This document shows positions 32,444 through 42,389 of a stretch of DNA of 64,000 nt, piece by piece. How positions within the stretch are numbered: the stretch's first letter is position 1; every line of letters starts with the position of its first letter. Both the position numbers and the translations under genes were made by a program. The stretch is from NCBI GenBank assembly GCA_034432755.1, contig DAOUBQ010000013.1, positions 13,501 to 77,500 of the forward strand, written 5' to 3'. Source of the stretch: UBA5195 sp034432755 (GTDB lineage Bacteria > Chloroflexota > Anaerolineae > Anaerolineales > Villigracilaceae). A model generated the notes under the pieces. The model was not told where the DNA came from, ran no database searches, and saw only the letters and a list, made by a program, of their open reading frames with translations.

Positions 32444-33630
32444 CCCCAAAAAGCACGTATCAGATAAGCCAACTGAAATTTGTGCAGTATCATCCCAACA
32501 CTGAAATTGACATCATTGAACGACATTGGAAAAGTCTCCTTCAGGCATGCCCACAGCATTATTTTCTCTCATGGGGTTGGATATCCACCTGGCTCAACAG
32601 CCTGCCTGCCCAAAACAATGTAAGACTCATCGTTGGGCTCATGGGAGACGAGCCTGCGCTGGCGTTTTTTGCAGGGCTTTCAAGCAAAAAATGGATGAAA
32701 CTTTTTCGTACGAAAGTCGTTTCGCTAAACACAACAGGCATTCCATTCTTTGACAAAATTTACCTGGAATACAATACCATCGTGATGCGACCCGACTTGA
32801 AAGCAAATGCCCAAGAATTACTTTGCGCACTGCATGGATTGGATTGGGATGAGTTTTGGCTTCCTGGTCTTTCGATGCAATTTATCAAACAGTTTAGCGA
32901 ATTTCTGGATGAGAAAAAAATCGCTGCGGTTTTAGAAGAAAAATCAGCCGCTCCCTATGTGGACCTGCAACAAGTGCGCGAAGCAGAAATGGATTATTTG
33001 CGCTTAATTAGCGCAAACAAGCGCAGTCAAATCCGAAGGTCTATCAAAGAATACGAAAAAGACGGTCCGATTAACATTCAAGCGGCGCAAACCCCTGAGC
33101 AGGCGCTTCTATTTTTAGATAACCTGGCAGGTCTTCACAATAAAGAATGGAGGCAGCGAGGGGTGGAGGGCGCGTTCTCCAATGAATACTTTTATCAATT
33201 TCACAAAAACTTGATTACCGCGCGGTTTTCGAGCGGCGAAATACAACTCCTGCGCATTGCAACACCCGTCACTGAAATTGGCTACCTATACAACTTTACC
33301 GACCAGAACCGGGTGTACTTCTACCAGAGCGGGTTCAATTATCTGCCTGGCAATGTCTACCGGCCTGGACTGGTTTCTCATTACTACGCCATTTTGCATT
33401 ATGCCTATGCGGGAAAATCAGTGTACGATTTTATGGCCGGAGAGGCAGATTACAAAACCAGCATGGCAACCAGTGCCGAAGAAATGTACTGGGTGAGGGT
33501 ATTTCGCAATCGCGCGCTTTTTATAGCGTGGAAATGGCTGAGTGCCTTAAAAACGCGGGCAAAATCTGCGCCAGCCACTGCCAGGGTCTTGAAAAAACTC
33601 AAAAAGATTGCATTTTCCAGCGAAAATTAG
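32440..33630 (+). CDS. GNAT-fold acyltransferase-like protein, CelD/BcsL/FemAB family, copy 1
   Basis: A 396-residue cytoplasmic protein. The C-terminal domain (about residues 180-350) matches the Acetyltransf_6 (CelD/BcsL) pattern: ANKRSQIRRSIKEYEK, LAGLHNKEWRQRG, YLYNFTDQNRVYFYQSGFN and YDFMAGEADYKTSMA. Members are common in polysaccharide loci and may acylate or transfer amino acids to the sugar chain; the reaction is not known. ATG 32440 overlaps the preceding stop (ATGA), so it is translationally coupled. It is less GC-rich than the K+ and cellobiose regions. Confidence 0.78.
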   Translation: MTPKSTYQISQLKFVQYHPNTEIDIIERHWKSLLQACPQHYFLSWGWISTWLNSLPAQNNVRLIVGLMGDEPALAFFAGLSSKKWMKLFRTKVVSLNTTGIPFFDKIYLEYNTIVMRPDLKANAQELLCALHGLDWDEFWLPGLSMQFIKQFSEFLDEKKIAAVLEEKSAAPYVDLQQVREAEMDYLRLISANKRSQIRRSIKEYEKDGPINIQAAQTPEQALLFLDNLAGLHNKEWRQRGVEGAFSNEYFYQFHKNLITARFSSGEIQLLRIATPVTEIGYLYNFTDQNRVYFYQSGFNYLPGNVYRPGLVSHYYAILHYAYAGKSVYDFMAGEADYKTSMATSAEEMYWVRVFRNRALFIAWKWLSALKTRAKSAPATARVLKKLKKIAFSSEN

Positions 33631-33663
33631 CCAAAAGCACACCCAACACCGCGAGAAAACATC

Positions 33664-35382
33664 ATGCAAAATGCTTCAAACAGGTATTTTTGGATATTCT
33701 TCCCCGTTTTGGCCTTCGGACTGGTGTACGCCCTAACCGCCACAAATGTATATGTGGATGGGGACGACGCCTCGTCGGTTGCCTATCATGTGATGGGAAG
33801 AAACCCGGCCATACAACCGGCCTACTCTCCTTACCAGGGCATGATGGACCTTGTCTTGAGCATTCTGCCACCCCAAGAAAGTCTGATAAGGGCAACGGCC
33901 TTGGAAATCACCCGTTGGGCAAATATCGTCCTGTTCATCCTGATGTTGCTGCTCATCTTCGACTGGCTGCGAGAGCATACGCAAGCAGAAATTTCGCCTG
34001 GCTTGGCGCTGATATTGCCCGCTGGGGTGTTATTGGCGATGCCCGAATTTTTCTATTTGGGCCTTGTGTACGCGCCAACGCTGGTCTCGATGTGCTTGAT
34101 ACTGGCAGCGCACCGAACCCTGCGATATACCTGCGCTCAACCTGGCCTAAAACCCTGGCGTTCACTTGCGCTGAGCCTGATTGCAGCAGGATTGTTCGGC
34201 ATAGGCGGCGCGTTTCGTTGGAACGCCGCGGCGTATCTTCTTGTGATTGCAGCCGACCTTCTCATCCAACCCACCCATCAAACAAAAAAAGAGAAAGTAA
34301 AATTCATCGTTCTTTGGGCCGGGCTTGCGCTGCTCGCACTTCTGACGGCCATTCTACTGAGCGGCTATGGGCCAAGCGACTTTCTTGCCGCATTCGATAC
34401 GGTGTTACACGTTATCAATCAGGTGGGCGTACTCTCCGCCGGAAGCGATGCCCCACTCTCCGAAATCATCTTGCGCGCTGGCCTCAATTTAACGCCATTG
34501 CTCACACCTATCGCTTTACTTTTTATTTCGATTGGCATAGTCAAACTGGCGCAAGAACGCAACCCGCTCTGGCTCGTGATTCTGGCAGGAATTTTGAGCA
34601 TTCTTCCGTGGGTACGGTCGGGCGTGCCAAAATTTATCATCACCGCCATTCCATCAATTACTCTATTACTGGCGGTGGGCCTCAAGATCACAATCGAATA
34701 CATACAAACTCAGCCCAAAAACCAACGCATAAGCATATATGCGCTGCTCCTGGTCGGATTGCTGACCCCCTGGCTGGTTGGAATTCGCATGGCGAGAGAA
34801 GATACATCGTGGGGGCCTGGTTTTCAAATTCGACGTTTTGACGACCTGCAAACCGACGAACCTCCGGTAACGGTCACTTTTGGGCCTGGCATGGCTTTTC
34901 CCACTCCCGAAGGAGCGCGTCCGCTCTATGGTCATGGTTATATCTTGCTGGGAGGGTGGAAAACTTTTGTAGAAAACCTGGCCCAAGAACGCGAGGAAGT
35001 CATCGAAACAGGCTTACGTCTTAACGTCCCCATCGTTGTTACCAGTTGGTCGCCCGATTACTATCTCAATATCCTCTACGATATGGGATTTTACACATCC
35101 GACAATTATTTTCAGACAGACCCAAGTGGTCTTTTTATCGCGCGTCAATATCAAAACGAGCAGGGAGAAAGCCTGACGCTGCTTTACTCTGAAATGGAAG
35201 GGTGGGACACCAGCGCTGTGATAGACCACCTCAGGCAGATTACAAACCACAAGCAGGTCATTCTGGTAGGATATGCGCGAACCATGCGCGACTTATATCT
35301 CACCTGCCCCAACCTGATGCAAGCCATTAGAACCAATTCGGCATTAATTGACCTCGACACAATGCGTCAAGAAACACATTAA
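33664..35382 (+). CDS. Polytopic membrane protein, GT-C glycosyltransferase-like
   Basis: A 572-residue protein with about 8-10 predicted transmembrane helices in the first 370 residues and a soluble C-terminal domain of about 200 residues. An acidic loop follows the first helix (NVYVDGDDASSVAYHVMGR), the place where GT-C glycosyltransferases carry a catalytic D/E motif. The C-terminal part has no motif I recognise. A GT-C-type enzyme using lipid-linked sugars is the best guess. It lies between two CelD-like genes in the same direction. A long overlapping frame in another register (33528-34841) is a shadow. Confidence 0.68.
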   Translation: MQNASNRYFWIFFPVLAFGLVYALTATNVYVDGDDASSVAYHVMGRNPAIQPAYSPYQGMMDLVLSILPPQESLIRATALEITRWANIVLFILMLLLIFDWLREHTQAEISPGLALILPAGVLLAMPEFFYLGLVYAPTLVSMCLILAAHRTLRYTCAQPGLKPWRSLALSLIAAGLFGIGGAFRWNAAAYLLVIAADLLIQPTHQTKKEKVKFIVLWAGLALLALLTAILLSGYGPSDFLAAFDTVLHVINQVGVLSAGSDAPLSEIILRAGLNLTPLLTPIALLFISIGIVKLAQERNPLWLVILAGILSILPWVRSGVPKFIITAIPSITLLLAVGLKITIEYIQTQPKNQRISIYALLLVGLLTPWLVGIRMAREDTSWGPGFQIRRFDDLQTDEPPVTVTFGPGMAFPTPEGARPLYGHGYILLGGWKTFVENLAQEREEVIETGLRLNVPIVVTSWSPDYYLNILYDMGFYTSDNYFQTDPSGLFIARQYQNEQGESLTLLYSEMEGWDTSAVIDHLRQITNHKQVILVGYARTMRDLYLTCPNLMQAIRTNSALIDLDTMRQETH

Positions 35383-35402
35383 TCATTTCAGGACACTGAG
35401 AA

Positions 35403-36563
35403 ATGTTACAAACCACCAGCCAGTTTCATTACACAGTTCGGGTTTTGAACCCCACCGAAATAGACTCCAAATTAATCTCCGCCTGGGAAGACCTGGAAGC
35501 GCGGGCTCTCGTCCCCAACGCTTTTATGTCGCCGTATTTCGTTATGCCGGCAATACGTCATCTCGCCTCGGCGGATAACACCTTTGGGGTGTTCGTTGAA
35601 AAAACATCATCCGGTTTGCCCAACCTGGTGGGGGTGGCCTTGTTTCAGGTGCGCAAGCCAACCCGAAGATTCCCGCTCAAACACCTGGCCGCGTTTGAAA
35701 CCATTCATTCGTATCTGTCCGATTTCCTGCTCGACCGAGAGCATGTCAGCGCTGTCCTCCAAGAAATATATCGGTACTTAACCGATAAAAAACATGCCTG
35801 GCATGGCTTATATTTGAACAATTTCTCTTCAGAAAGTTTTTTTTCAGAGGAAGCCAAAACAATCGCCTCTGATTTTGGGATACGATGGACATTATTTGAA
35901 ACATGGTCGAGAGCAGTTTTATTTGCCAGCAATTTTGGTGAAACGGGGTTAGCCCATCTCTCAAACAAACAAAGGAAGAACTTTCGCAAAAACCTGCAAA
36001 AATTGGAAGAACTCGGTCAGACGGAATGGGTCCTCAAGCGCGGCACAACCTTGTTGAAAAAAAGCATAGACGAGTTTATCCGCCTGGAACATTCAGGCTG
36101 GAAAGGCCAAGAAGGCACATCGCTATATTCCAACCCCAATCATCTGCGCTTTTTCTACGAAATGATCAGCGGATTTAACGAAAAGGGCCGGGCTTTTTTC
36201 ACCGAATTAAATCTGAACGGGGTCACCATTGCATCAACCTCCAATCTAATATCGGGCAAGGCCGGGTTTGGCTTCAAAGTGGGATGGGATTCAGAATATG
36301 CCAAATACGGGCCTGGAAAATTAAACGAAATAAAAACGATAGAAGATGGGCGCGAACCACTCTCTGACCTGGAGTATCTTGACAGTTCGGCCACTTCAAA
36401 TTCATACATCAACAATTTGTGGACCGGACGGCGTGAAATTTTAGAGGGCATGGGTTCGCTCACCCCTTGGGGACAAGCAGCGCTGACCGGCGTGGGAATG
36501 GCAAGAAAAGTCAAAACCTGGCTGCGTTCCCGCCACCCCACTACCAACCCGGAAAACAGATAA
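35403..36563 (+). CDS. GNAT-fold acyltransferase-like protein, CelD/BcsL family, copy 2
   Basis: A 386-residue protein with the CelD-type pattern NKQRKNFRKNLQKLEELGQTEW, then FIRLEHSGWKGQEGTSL, FFTELNLNGVTIAS and GFGFKVGWDSEYAKYGPGKLNEIKTIE. It is clearly related to the gene at 32440 but diverged, and starts 20 nt after the GT-C-like gene. It probably modifies the polysaccharide or its lipid carrier; the substrate is unknown. GGACACTGAGAA lies before the ATG, a weak ribosome-binding site. Confidence 0.76.
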   Translation: MLQTTSQFHYTVRVLNPTEIDSKLISAWEDLEARALVPNAFMSPYFVMPAIRHLASADNTFGVFVEKTSSGLPNLVGVALFQVRKPTRRFPLKHLAAFETIHSYLSDFLLDREHVSAVLQEIYRYLTDKKHAWHGLYLNNFSSESFFSEEAKTIASDFGIRWTLFETWSRAVLFASNFGETGLAHLSNKQRKNFRKNLQKLEELGQTEWVLKRGTTLLKKSIDEFIRLEHSGWKGQEGTSLYSNPNHLRFFYEMISGFNEKGRAFFTELNLNGVTIASTSNLISGKAGFGFKVGWDSEYAKYGPGKLNEIKTIEDGREPLSDLEYLDSSATSNSYINNLWTGRREILEGMGSLTPWGQAALTGVGMARKVKTWLRSRHPTTNPENR

Positions 36564-36875
36564 AAAACCAACATGAAACACCACCAAGAGTTCACAATTC
36601 GGCTTTTACGACCAAAAGAAAGAAACAACAGGCTAACTTGGGCCTGGGAAAAACCGGAAAGCGCCAGCGATTCCAAATCTGATTTCACTGAAAAAATTTT
36701 TCTTAGCACAAAAGACACAACGTTTTTGGAATTGCTGCAATAGAACGCGAGCTACTGCTTCATACATGTTATAATTCTTATTGTTGACCTGATTTGCCCA
36801 ATTTTGGTCTTCAGGCAAAAATGAGGGAAATTTACCAAAAACAGCCATAATCTTGAGCAAAAAAACGAGTTAACT
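36564..36875. other. 312-nt gap with a promoter element and dispersed repeats
   Basis: No gene was found. A 22-nt repeat at 36665-36686 (CAGCGATTCCAAATCTGATT...) matches 62930-62951 with three changes and shares its first 14 nt with 62781-62794. A stretch near 36704-36722 (AGCACAAAAGACACAACG) is of the dispersed ACACAAAG type. TATAAT at 36770-36775 could start a separate transcript for the flippase gene, about 95 nt before its GTG. Confidence 0.5.
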
Positions 36876-38345
36876 GTGAGCAACGCAACTCAATCAGACA
36901 ATTACCCTTCTATCACACAAAAAGCCGGGCGCGGTGTCATCTGGAATTTCCTCTCGTTTGGCGTAAGCAAGGGAGTTCTGCTGCTGACCACGTCCATCCT
37001 GGCCCGGTTGCTGAGCAAAGAAGATTTCGGCCTGGTAGCTATTGCCGTCATCGCCATCAACTACCTCTCAGTCGTCAAAGATTTAGGGTTAGGACTGGCA
37101 CTCATCCAGCGACGGGAAGACATAGAAGAAGCCGCCAACACCGTCTTCACCATCAACACGTTGATTGGCCTGGGGCTTTCGCTGCTTGTGCTTCCACTCG
37201 CCCCCCTCTTCGCGGCCTACTTTCAAGAACCACAAGTGATGCCGGTCTTGCGCTGGCTGGGGCTTTCATTTGCGCTCAACAGCCTGGGCGCCACGCACAT
37301 CAACCTCTTAATGCGCGACCTGGATTACCGCCGCAAATTCATTCCCGATATAAGCAACACGGTTGTAAAAGGAATCATCTCCCTTTGGATGGCGTTTACC
37401 GGTTATGGAGTTTGGGCGCTGGTCTTTGGGCAACTGGCAGGTGCATTGGCCTCAGCCCTTGCCGCGTGGATGGTCAAGCCATGGCGGCCCCACATCCGAA
37501 TCAACTTTGGCATTGCGCGGCAGCTCATTCAATTTGGCGCTTCGGTCACCGGAGTAGATATCTTGACCGTTTTTGTAGATAACCTCAGCTACATCATCAT
37601 TGGCAGACTGTTGGGCGTTGCCGCGCTAGGGGTGTTTAGTATCTCTTACCGCCTGCCCGAAATGCTCATCGTGGGCAACCTGTGGCTGATTGCTTCGGTT
37701 CTCTTTCCAGCCTTCTCATCCATTCAAGATAAACCCGATGAACTGCGGCGCGGATTCCTGGTCTCCATCCGCCTAGTGCAACTGGTTGTCATGCCGCTCT
37801 GCCTGGGACTATTCCTAGCCGCCGAACCAATTGTGAGAGTCTTCTTTGGCGAACAATGGCTCGAAGCCATCCCTTTGCTGCGGCTGCTCTCTCTCTACGC
37901 CCTGATTTACTCCGTCGGCTACCACGCCGGCGATGTGTATAAAGCCATTGGACGACCCGATATTCTCTTCAAGCTCAATATCATGAGCGCTTTGGTTCTT
38001 GTGCCCGCGCTGGTGATTGGCTCACAATTCGGCCTACTTGGGTTTGCCTGGGGCTACCTGATTGCCATTGTGATTGACCAGGCCATCACCTTATATGTCG
38101 CTACGCGCTTTGTGAAAGTCAGCGCCCTGGATATTGTGAAAGAACTGCAACCCGCGCTCTTCGGGGCTTTGCTCATGATGCCAGTCGCCTTTGGCATGCT
38201 GGTCATCACCAGCCATATCAACGTATTTGTACAGTTAGCGCTGGTCGTCTTATCGGGCGCGGCTGCCTACCTGGGCATGATATGGTGGCAAGAAAAGAAC
38301 ACCCTGTTGCAGTTAGCCCATGTCGTCATCGTATCCAAGCGGTAA
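36876..38345 (+). CDS. Polysaccharide flippase, Wzx/MOP family
   Basis: A 489-residue membrane protein with about 14 predicted helices, of the MOP flippase family (WzxC-like): GRGVIWNFLSFGVSKGVLLLTT at the start, LLSKEDFGLVAIA, and RLLGVAALGVFSISYRLPEM in the middle. It moves lipid-linked repeat units across the membrane. GTG 36876 is the likely start; no strong Shine-Dalgarno is seen. It fits with the sugar-phosphate transferase at 30503 and the polymerase-like gene at 38433 in a Wzx/Wzy-type pathway. Confidence 0.87.
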   Translation: MSNATQSDNYPSITQKAGRGVIWNFLSFGVSKGVLLLTTSILARLLSKEDFGLVAIAVIAINYLSVVKDLGLGLALIQRREDIEEAANTVFTINTLIGLGLSLLVLPLAPLFAAYFQEPQVMPVLRWLGLSFALNSLGATHINLLMRDLDYRRKFIPDISNTVVKGIISLWMAFTGYGVWALVFGQLAGALASALAAWMVKPWRPHIRINFGIARQLIQFGASVTGVDILTVFVDNLSYIIIGRLLGVAALGVFSISYRLPEMLIVGNLWLIASVLFPAFSSIQDKPDELRRGFLVSIRLVQLVVMPLCLGLFLAAEPIVRVFFGEQWLEAIPLLRLLSLYALIYSVGYHAGDVYKAIGRPDILFKLNIMSALVLVPALVIGSQFGLLGFAWGYLIAIVIDQAITLYVATRFVKVSALDIVKELQPALFGALLMMPVAFGMLVITSHINVFVQLALVVLSGAAAYLGMIWWQEKNTLLQLAHVVIVSKR

Positions 38346-38432
38346 AAACCACGCGCCAGACATGGAAAACGTGGTAAACGCCACATATAGAAAAATTGAA
38401 CAACAGCAACCCACCCTCCGGTGAGGAAAATA

Positions 38433-40010
38433 ATGTCTCAACCCACAAACACTGCGCTCAATTCTCTAAAACCCAAAGAAAAGGGCGACCTCGCTCGATA
38501 CCTTCCCGAAATCTACCTGCGCAACATTCCCTGGACGCCCTTTATCCTCGCGGCCCTGTTTGCATCCATTCTGGGAGGCATCGGAATTTCTTATGGGTCA
38601 ACAGACATCAAAGTCCTTTCATTTGCTGCCATTGCAGGCATCATCGTTGCTCTGGCAATTTACCAAAAACCCGAACTTGGCGCCTACCTGCTGACCATCA
38701 TGGTCTTTACCAACGCATCCGACTTGTTGACAGACGAAGGGTTACCGGGCATCAACAAACCACTGGTTGCCCTGATTTTTGTCAGCATCGCGGCCAATTA
38801 CCTGTTACGCACCGGAAAATTCTCCAAACTTCCTGAAATGACCCGGGTGGAGTGGGCGCTGCTCGGCTTTTATCTTGCGATTGTGGTTTCCACGTTTATT
38901 GCCCCCAAGCAGGGAGAAGCCTTCGAGGTCGTCGTTGATGTCACAAAAGACATCTTAATCGGAATTATCCTGTTCATCACCCTGAACACCCGTGAAAAAT
39001 GGGAAACCTGCATCAGGCTCTTCCTGGTTGTCATGGCAGTGGTTGCTGGTTTGGGCGTCATCAAAATGGCATTCGGCCTCGACCAAACCTTTTGGGGGCT
39101 GGCACAATTAAGCATCTTCGGACAACTCGATGATAGCGGTATGCTGCGATACGGCGGGCCCATCGGCGAATCAAACATGTGGGGGCAGGTTCTCGCTGCC
39201 ACATTGCCAATAGCCATCTACCGCTTCAAATACGAGAAAAAAACCAGGTCAAAGGCCCTCATGGCGATCATTGCCCTGCTTGTCTTGCTGGCAGTCATCT
39301 ACACCAATAGCCGCGGTGCGTTTGTGGCACTGGGGCTGATACTTCCCATCATTATGCTTCAAATGAAAATAAAGCCCCTTTATATGGTGATAGCCGGCCT
39401 GGCAATCGTCTCCCTCTTTGCAATTTTGCCTGCAAACTACACCCAACGCCTGATGTCACTCAACGTGTTTTTTGCCCCACAAGATGAATATGCCATTCAA
39501 CAAGACGAATCGTTGGTAGGGCGCGCCAATCAGGCGCGCGCCGGGCTGGCAATGTTCCAGGAAAACCCCATTTTTGGGGTTGGCTTTGGCAATTTTTCGG
39601 CAAACTATTGGGACTACGCCAATAAACTGGGGCTGGCGAACGCCGGCATGAGAGCATCGAGACAAATTGCAAGACACCCACACTCCCTCTACATTGAAAT
39701 CCTTTCTGAAACCGGAATCGTGGGCTTCATTACGTTTTCGATTTTTTTCTACTACCTGTTCGCAGGCCTGTTCTCTGCCCGCAAAAAATATGAAACATAC
39801 GTCACCGACTCCGACTGGGTTTCGTGGATAACCGCCCTCATATTTTCACTCCTCACCTTCCTGGTCAGCGGCCTGTTCCTGCACGGACTGCTCTTCCGCT
39901 ACATCTGGGTTCTGATTGGCCTCATCCTGGCCGCGCTCTCCATCAACCGCGACCTGCTGCATGCCGTGCAAACCCGCCCCCGAAACAATCAGCACAACCA
40001 CCATGGATAG
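38433..40010 (+). CDS. O-antigen polymerase/ligase-like membrane protein (Wzy/WaaL)
   Basis: A 525-residue polytopic protein with about 12 helices and one large external loop. The Wzy_C (O-antigen ligase) signature appears as YTNSRGAFVALG, a loop with QARAGLAMFQENPIFGVGFGNF, and RHPHSLYIEILSETGIVGF. The conserved Arg and the R-x-PHS-x-Y motif are present. It would polymerise or ligate repeat units delivered by the flippase. ATG 38433 has GAGG 7 nt upstream; a GTG start 12 nt earlier is less likely. Confidence 0.85.
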   Translation: MSQPTNTALNSLKPKEKGDLARYLPEIYLRNIPWTPFILAALFASILGGIGISYGSTDIKVLSFAAIAGIIVALAIYQKPELGAYLLTIMVFTNASDLLTDEGLPGINKPLVALIFVSIAANYLLRTGKFSKLPEMTRVEWALLGFYLAIVVSTFIAPKQGEAFEVVVDVTKDILIGIILFITLNTREKWETCIRLFLVVMAVVAGLGVIKMAFGLDQTFWGLAQLSIFGQLDDSGMLRYGGPIGESNMWGQVLAATLPIAIYRFKYEKKTRSKALMAIIALLVLLAVIYTNSRGAFVALGLILPIIMLQMKIKPLYMVIAGLAIVSLFAILPANYTQRLMSLNVFFAPQDEYAIQQDESLVGRANQARAGLAMFQENPIFGVGFGNFSANYWDYANKLGLANAGMRASRQIARHPHSLYIEILSETGIVGFITFSIFFYYLFAGLFSARKKYETYVTDSDWVSWITALIFSLLTFLVSGLFLHGLLFRYIWVLIGLILAALSINRDLLHAVQTRPRNNQHNHHG

Positions 40011-41154
40011 CGCAGTGAAGACCAAAATCATCTGGATGATTGACAGCCTGGGGCACGGCGGCGCAGAACGATTGACCCTTGCCATCTTGGAACGTTTCGA
40101 CCGTAAGCGATTCGACTTGCGGGTTTGCGCGCTGCAAGAACGCGGTGGCAACCCGGTGGCAAAAGACCTGCAAAACGCCGGCATCCCGGTAGACCTGTTA
40201 AACATTCCCACCCTGCGCCACCCCGCCAATCTTTTCAAAATTACAAGTTACCTGCGCCGTCACCAACCCCAACTCATCCACACTCAGCTCGAATTTTCGA
40301 TTATTCTGGGCAGCCTGGCAGCAAAACTGATGGGCATTCCCTGCGTAAGCACCCTCCACACCCTCGATAACCCCCAAGAACGGCGCGCCTACTGGCGGTA
40401 TCGCGTTACCCTGGCTGCACTCAAATACCTGTGCAACCGCTCGATTGGCGTCTCCGAAACCACCCGCCTGCACCATCTGCGAGACGGGCAGATTCCGAGC
40501 GAGAAAATTATCACTCTTTACAACGGCATTGACCTCTCGGTATACAAAAATCCCACGCCTAAAGCCCGCCTCAAAAAACGAAAAGAACTTGGGCTGTCCC
40601 CCCATTCCATCGTCGCTGTGACAGTTGCCGTGCTGCGCGAACCCAAAGGAATCCAGTTCATGCTGCAGGCAATGACCCAATTGCGAGAAACCCACCCCTC
40701 TCTGCAATACTTAATCGTAGGTGACGGTGAACACGGCCCTACGCTCAAGGAAATGACGCGCAACCTGAATCTGGAAGGCCAGGTCATCTTTGCCGGGCAG
40801 CGCACAGACATTCCTGAAATTTTGCCAGTGGGTGATTTCTTTGTTTTACCCACCCTCACAGAAGCTCTGCCAACCGTTCTAATGGAAGCCATGGCAGCCC
40901 ACAAAGCCATTATTGCCTCGAAAGTGGGCGGCGTGCCAGAGATGATTCAAGACGGGGTGAACGGCAGGCTGCTTCCGCCGGGCGATGTGTCTGCGCTGGT
41001 AACGGCTTGCGCCCAGCTGGCAGATGATTCAGCCCTGAGGAATGCCTGGGGAAGCGCCGGGCATGCCATTTGCCAGGAAAAATTCAACATCGAGCGGCAA
41101 ATTCTCGCGCTCGAACACCTATATGCTTCGCTGATAGGAACTCGTCCATCATGA
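40003..41154 (+). CDS. Glycosyltransferase family 4
   Basis: A 383-residue GT-B enzyme. The N-terminal motif IDSLGHGGAERLTLAI, a central GIDLSVYKNP, and the C-terminal donor site LPTLTEALPTVLMEAMAAHKAIIASKVGGVPEMI (E-x7-E type) are all intact. It overlaps the end of the polymerase gene by 8 nt and the next gene by 4 nt, so the three are coupled. Donor and acceptor cannot be read from the sequence. Confidence 0.88.
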   Translation: MDSAVKTKIIWMIDSLGHGGAERLTLAILERFDRKRFDLRVCALQERGGNPVAKDLQNAGIPVDLLNIPTLRHPANLFKITSYLRRHQPQLIHTQLEFSIILGSLAAKLMGIPCVSTLHTLDNPQERRAYWRYRVTLAALKYLCNRSIGVSETTRLHHLRDGQIPSEKIITLYNGIDLSVYKNPTPKARLKKRKELGLSPHSIVAVTVAVLREPKGIQFMLQAMTQLRETHPSLQYLIVGDGEHGPTLKEMTRNLNLEGQVIFAGQRTDIPEILPVGDFFVLPTLTEALPTVLMEAMAAHKAIIASKVGGVPEMIQDGVNGRLLPPGDVSALVTACAQLADDSALRNAWGSAGHAICQEKFNIERQILALEHLYASLIGTRPS

Positions 41155-42389
41155 AAATTTTCGTCGTGGAACCCCGCAGCGCGGGCGGCATGATTCATTA
41201 CGCGTACCAACTATGCCAGGCGATGTCCGCTGAGGGCGCCGAGGTGACTCTTGTGACCGGGCAAGACTACGAACTGCAAAATTATCCCCACAGTTTCAGT
41301 GTCAACCGCTTTCTGAAACTGTGGCCGCTGGCAGACCCCCGACTGGCCCAGCCTCCCCGCAGCAAGCTGGAGAGCATCCAGCGAAAACTATTCTGGACGG
41401 CGCGGCGCGGCGTGCGGGCAATTCGATTAATCTATCAGTTAATACGGCTCACCCGCTATCTGATTCATTCCCGGCCCGATATTGTGCAGTTCGGCGAAGT
41501 CGAATATCCCTTTGAGGGGCTTTTCTTGCAATACATGAAATGGCGCGGCCTGAAACTGGCCCAAATTTGCCATGAACTTGAATCGCGCGAGACTCACACC
41601 TTGATGTCGCGCCTGGCCGACCGCATGAAAGTCATCGTATACCAGTCCTTCGACCTCCTCTTCCTGCACGGCGCAAGCAACCTGCAAAAATTTCACTCCC
41701 TTTACCCGATGATTGCCCGCGAACGCCTGCACGAGATTGTGCATGGCAACGAGCAAATCTTCCCCCAACCGCCCGATATTGAGGCTCAAAGCGCTAGCAT
41801 ACAGAAAAAATATGGCCTGGACGAAACCCATCGGCTGGTTTTGTTCTTCGGTTCGCTCACACCCAGCAAGGGCATTCCCGATTTGATTAAAGCGTTCGAG
41901 GGCGTGTACGCGCAAAACCCATCAGCCCGGCTGTTGATTGCCGGAATGCCGACAAAATATATGGATATGAACGCGCTCTTCAGGCAAGTAGAGGAATTGC
42001 GCCTGCGGGATGTGGTGATTTTCGACAGCCGCTACCTGGCCATGGAGGAGATTGCGCCCCTCATGCACCGAGCCGACGTGGTTGTGTTGCCATACTTGAG
42101 CAGTTCGCAAAGCGGCGCAATTCAGGTGGCCTATTCTTCGGGCCGGCCGGTGGTGGCAACCCATGTCGGGGCTTTCCCAGAGGCGGTGGATGATGGGTTG
42201 AGCGGCTTTCTCGTCCCACCTGGCTCACCGCGCGAGCTCGGTAAGGCAATTACGACCATCATCAACGACCCAGAGCGGGCTGCCGAAATGGGGCGCTATG
42301 CAAAACATTTGTCAGAAACAAAATTTGCCTGGCCCCCCATTGCCCGCAACATCTTGAATGTGTACAAGCGCCATCTCAAAGCGACTTGA
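41151..42389 (+). CDS. Glycosyltransferase family 4
   Basis: A 412-residue GT-B enzyme starting with KIFVVEPRSAGGMIHYAYQLCQAM. The C-terminal nucleotide-sugar domain has FGSLTPSKGIPDLIKAFE and VVLPYLSSSQSGAIQVAYSSGRPVVATHVGAFPEAV. The usual first Glu of the E-x7-E motif is replaced by a Ser/Gln context (SSSQSGAIQ), so the catalytic arrangement may differ. The start overlaps the upstream stop (ATGA), and the end overlaps the converging deacetylase gene by 14 nt. Confidence 0.84.
   Translation: MKIFVVEPRSAGGMIHYAYQLCQAMSAEGAEVTLVTGQDYELQNYPHSFSVNRFLKLWPLADPRLAQPPRSKLESIQRKLFWTARRGVRAIRLIYQLIRLTRYLIHSRPDIVQFGEVEYPFEGLFLQYMKWRGLKLAQICHELESRETHTLMSRLADRMKVIVYQSFDLLFLHGASNLQKFHSLYPMIARERLHEIVHGNEQIFPQPPDIEAQSASIQKKYGLDETHRLVLFFGSLTPSKGIPDLIKAFEGVYAQNPSARLLIAGMPTKYMDMNALFRQVEELRLRDVVIFDSRYLAMEEIAPLMHRADVVVLPYLSSSQSGAIQVAYSSGRPVVATHVGAFPEAVDDGLSGFLVPPGSPRELGKAITTIINDPERAAEMGRYAKHLSETKFAWPPIARNILNVYKRHLKAT

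Noticed and set aside
33528..34841. 437-codon plus-strand frame overlapping the GT-C-like gene
   Set aside because: It overlaps two better-supported genes in another register, has no hydrophobic pattern or known motif, and reads as a shadow of the frame at 33664.
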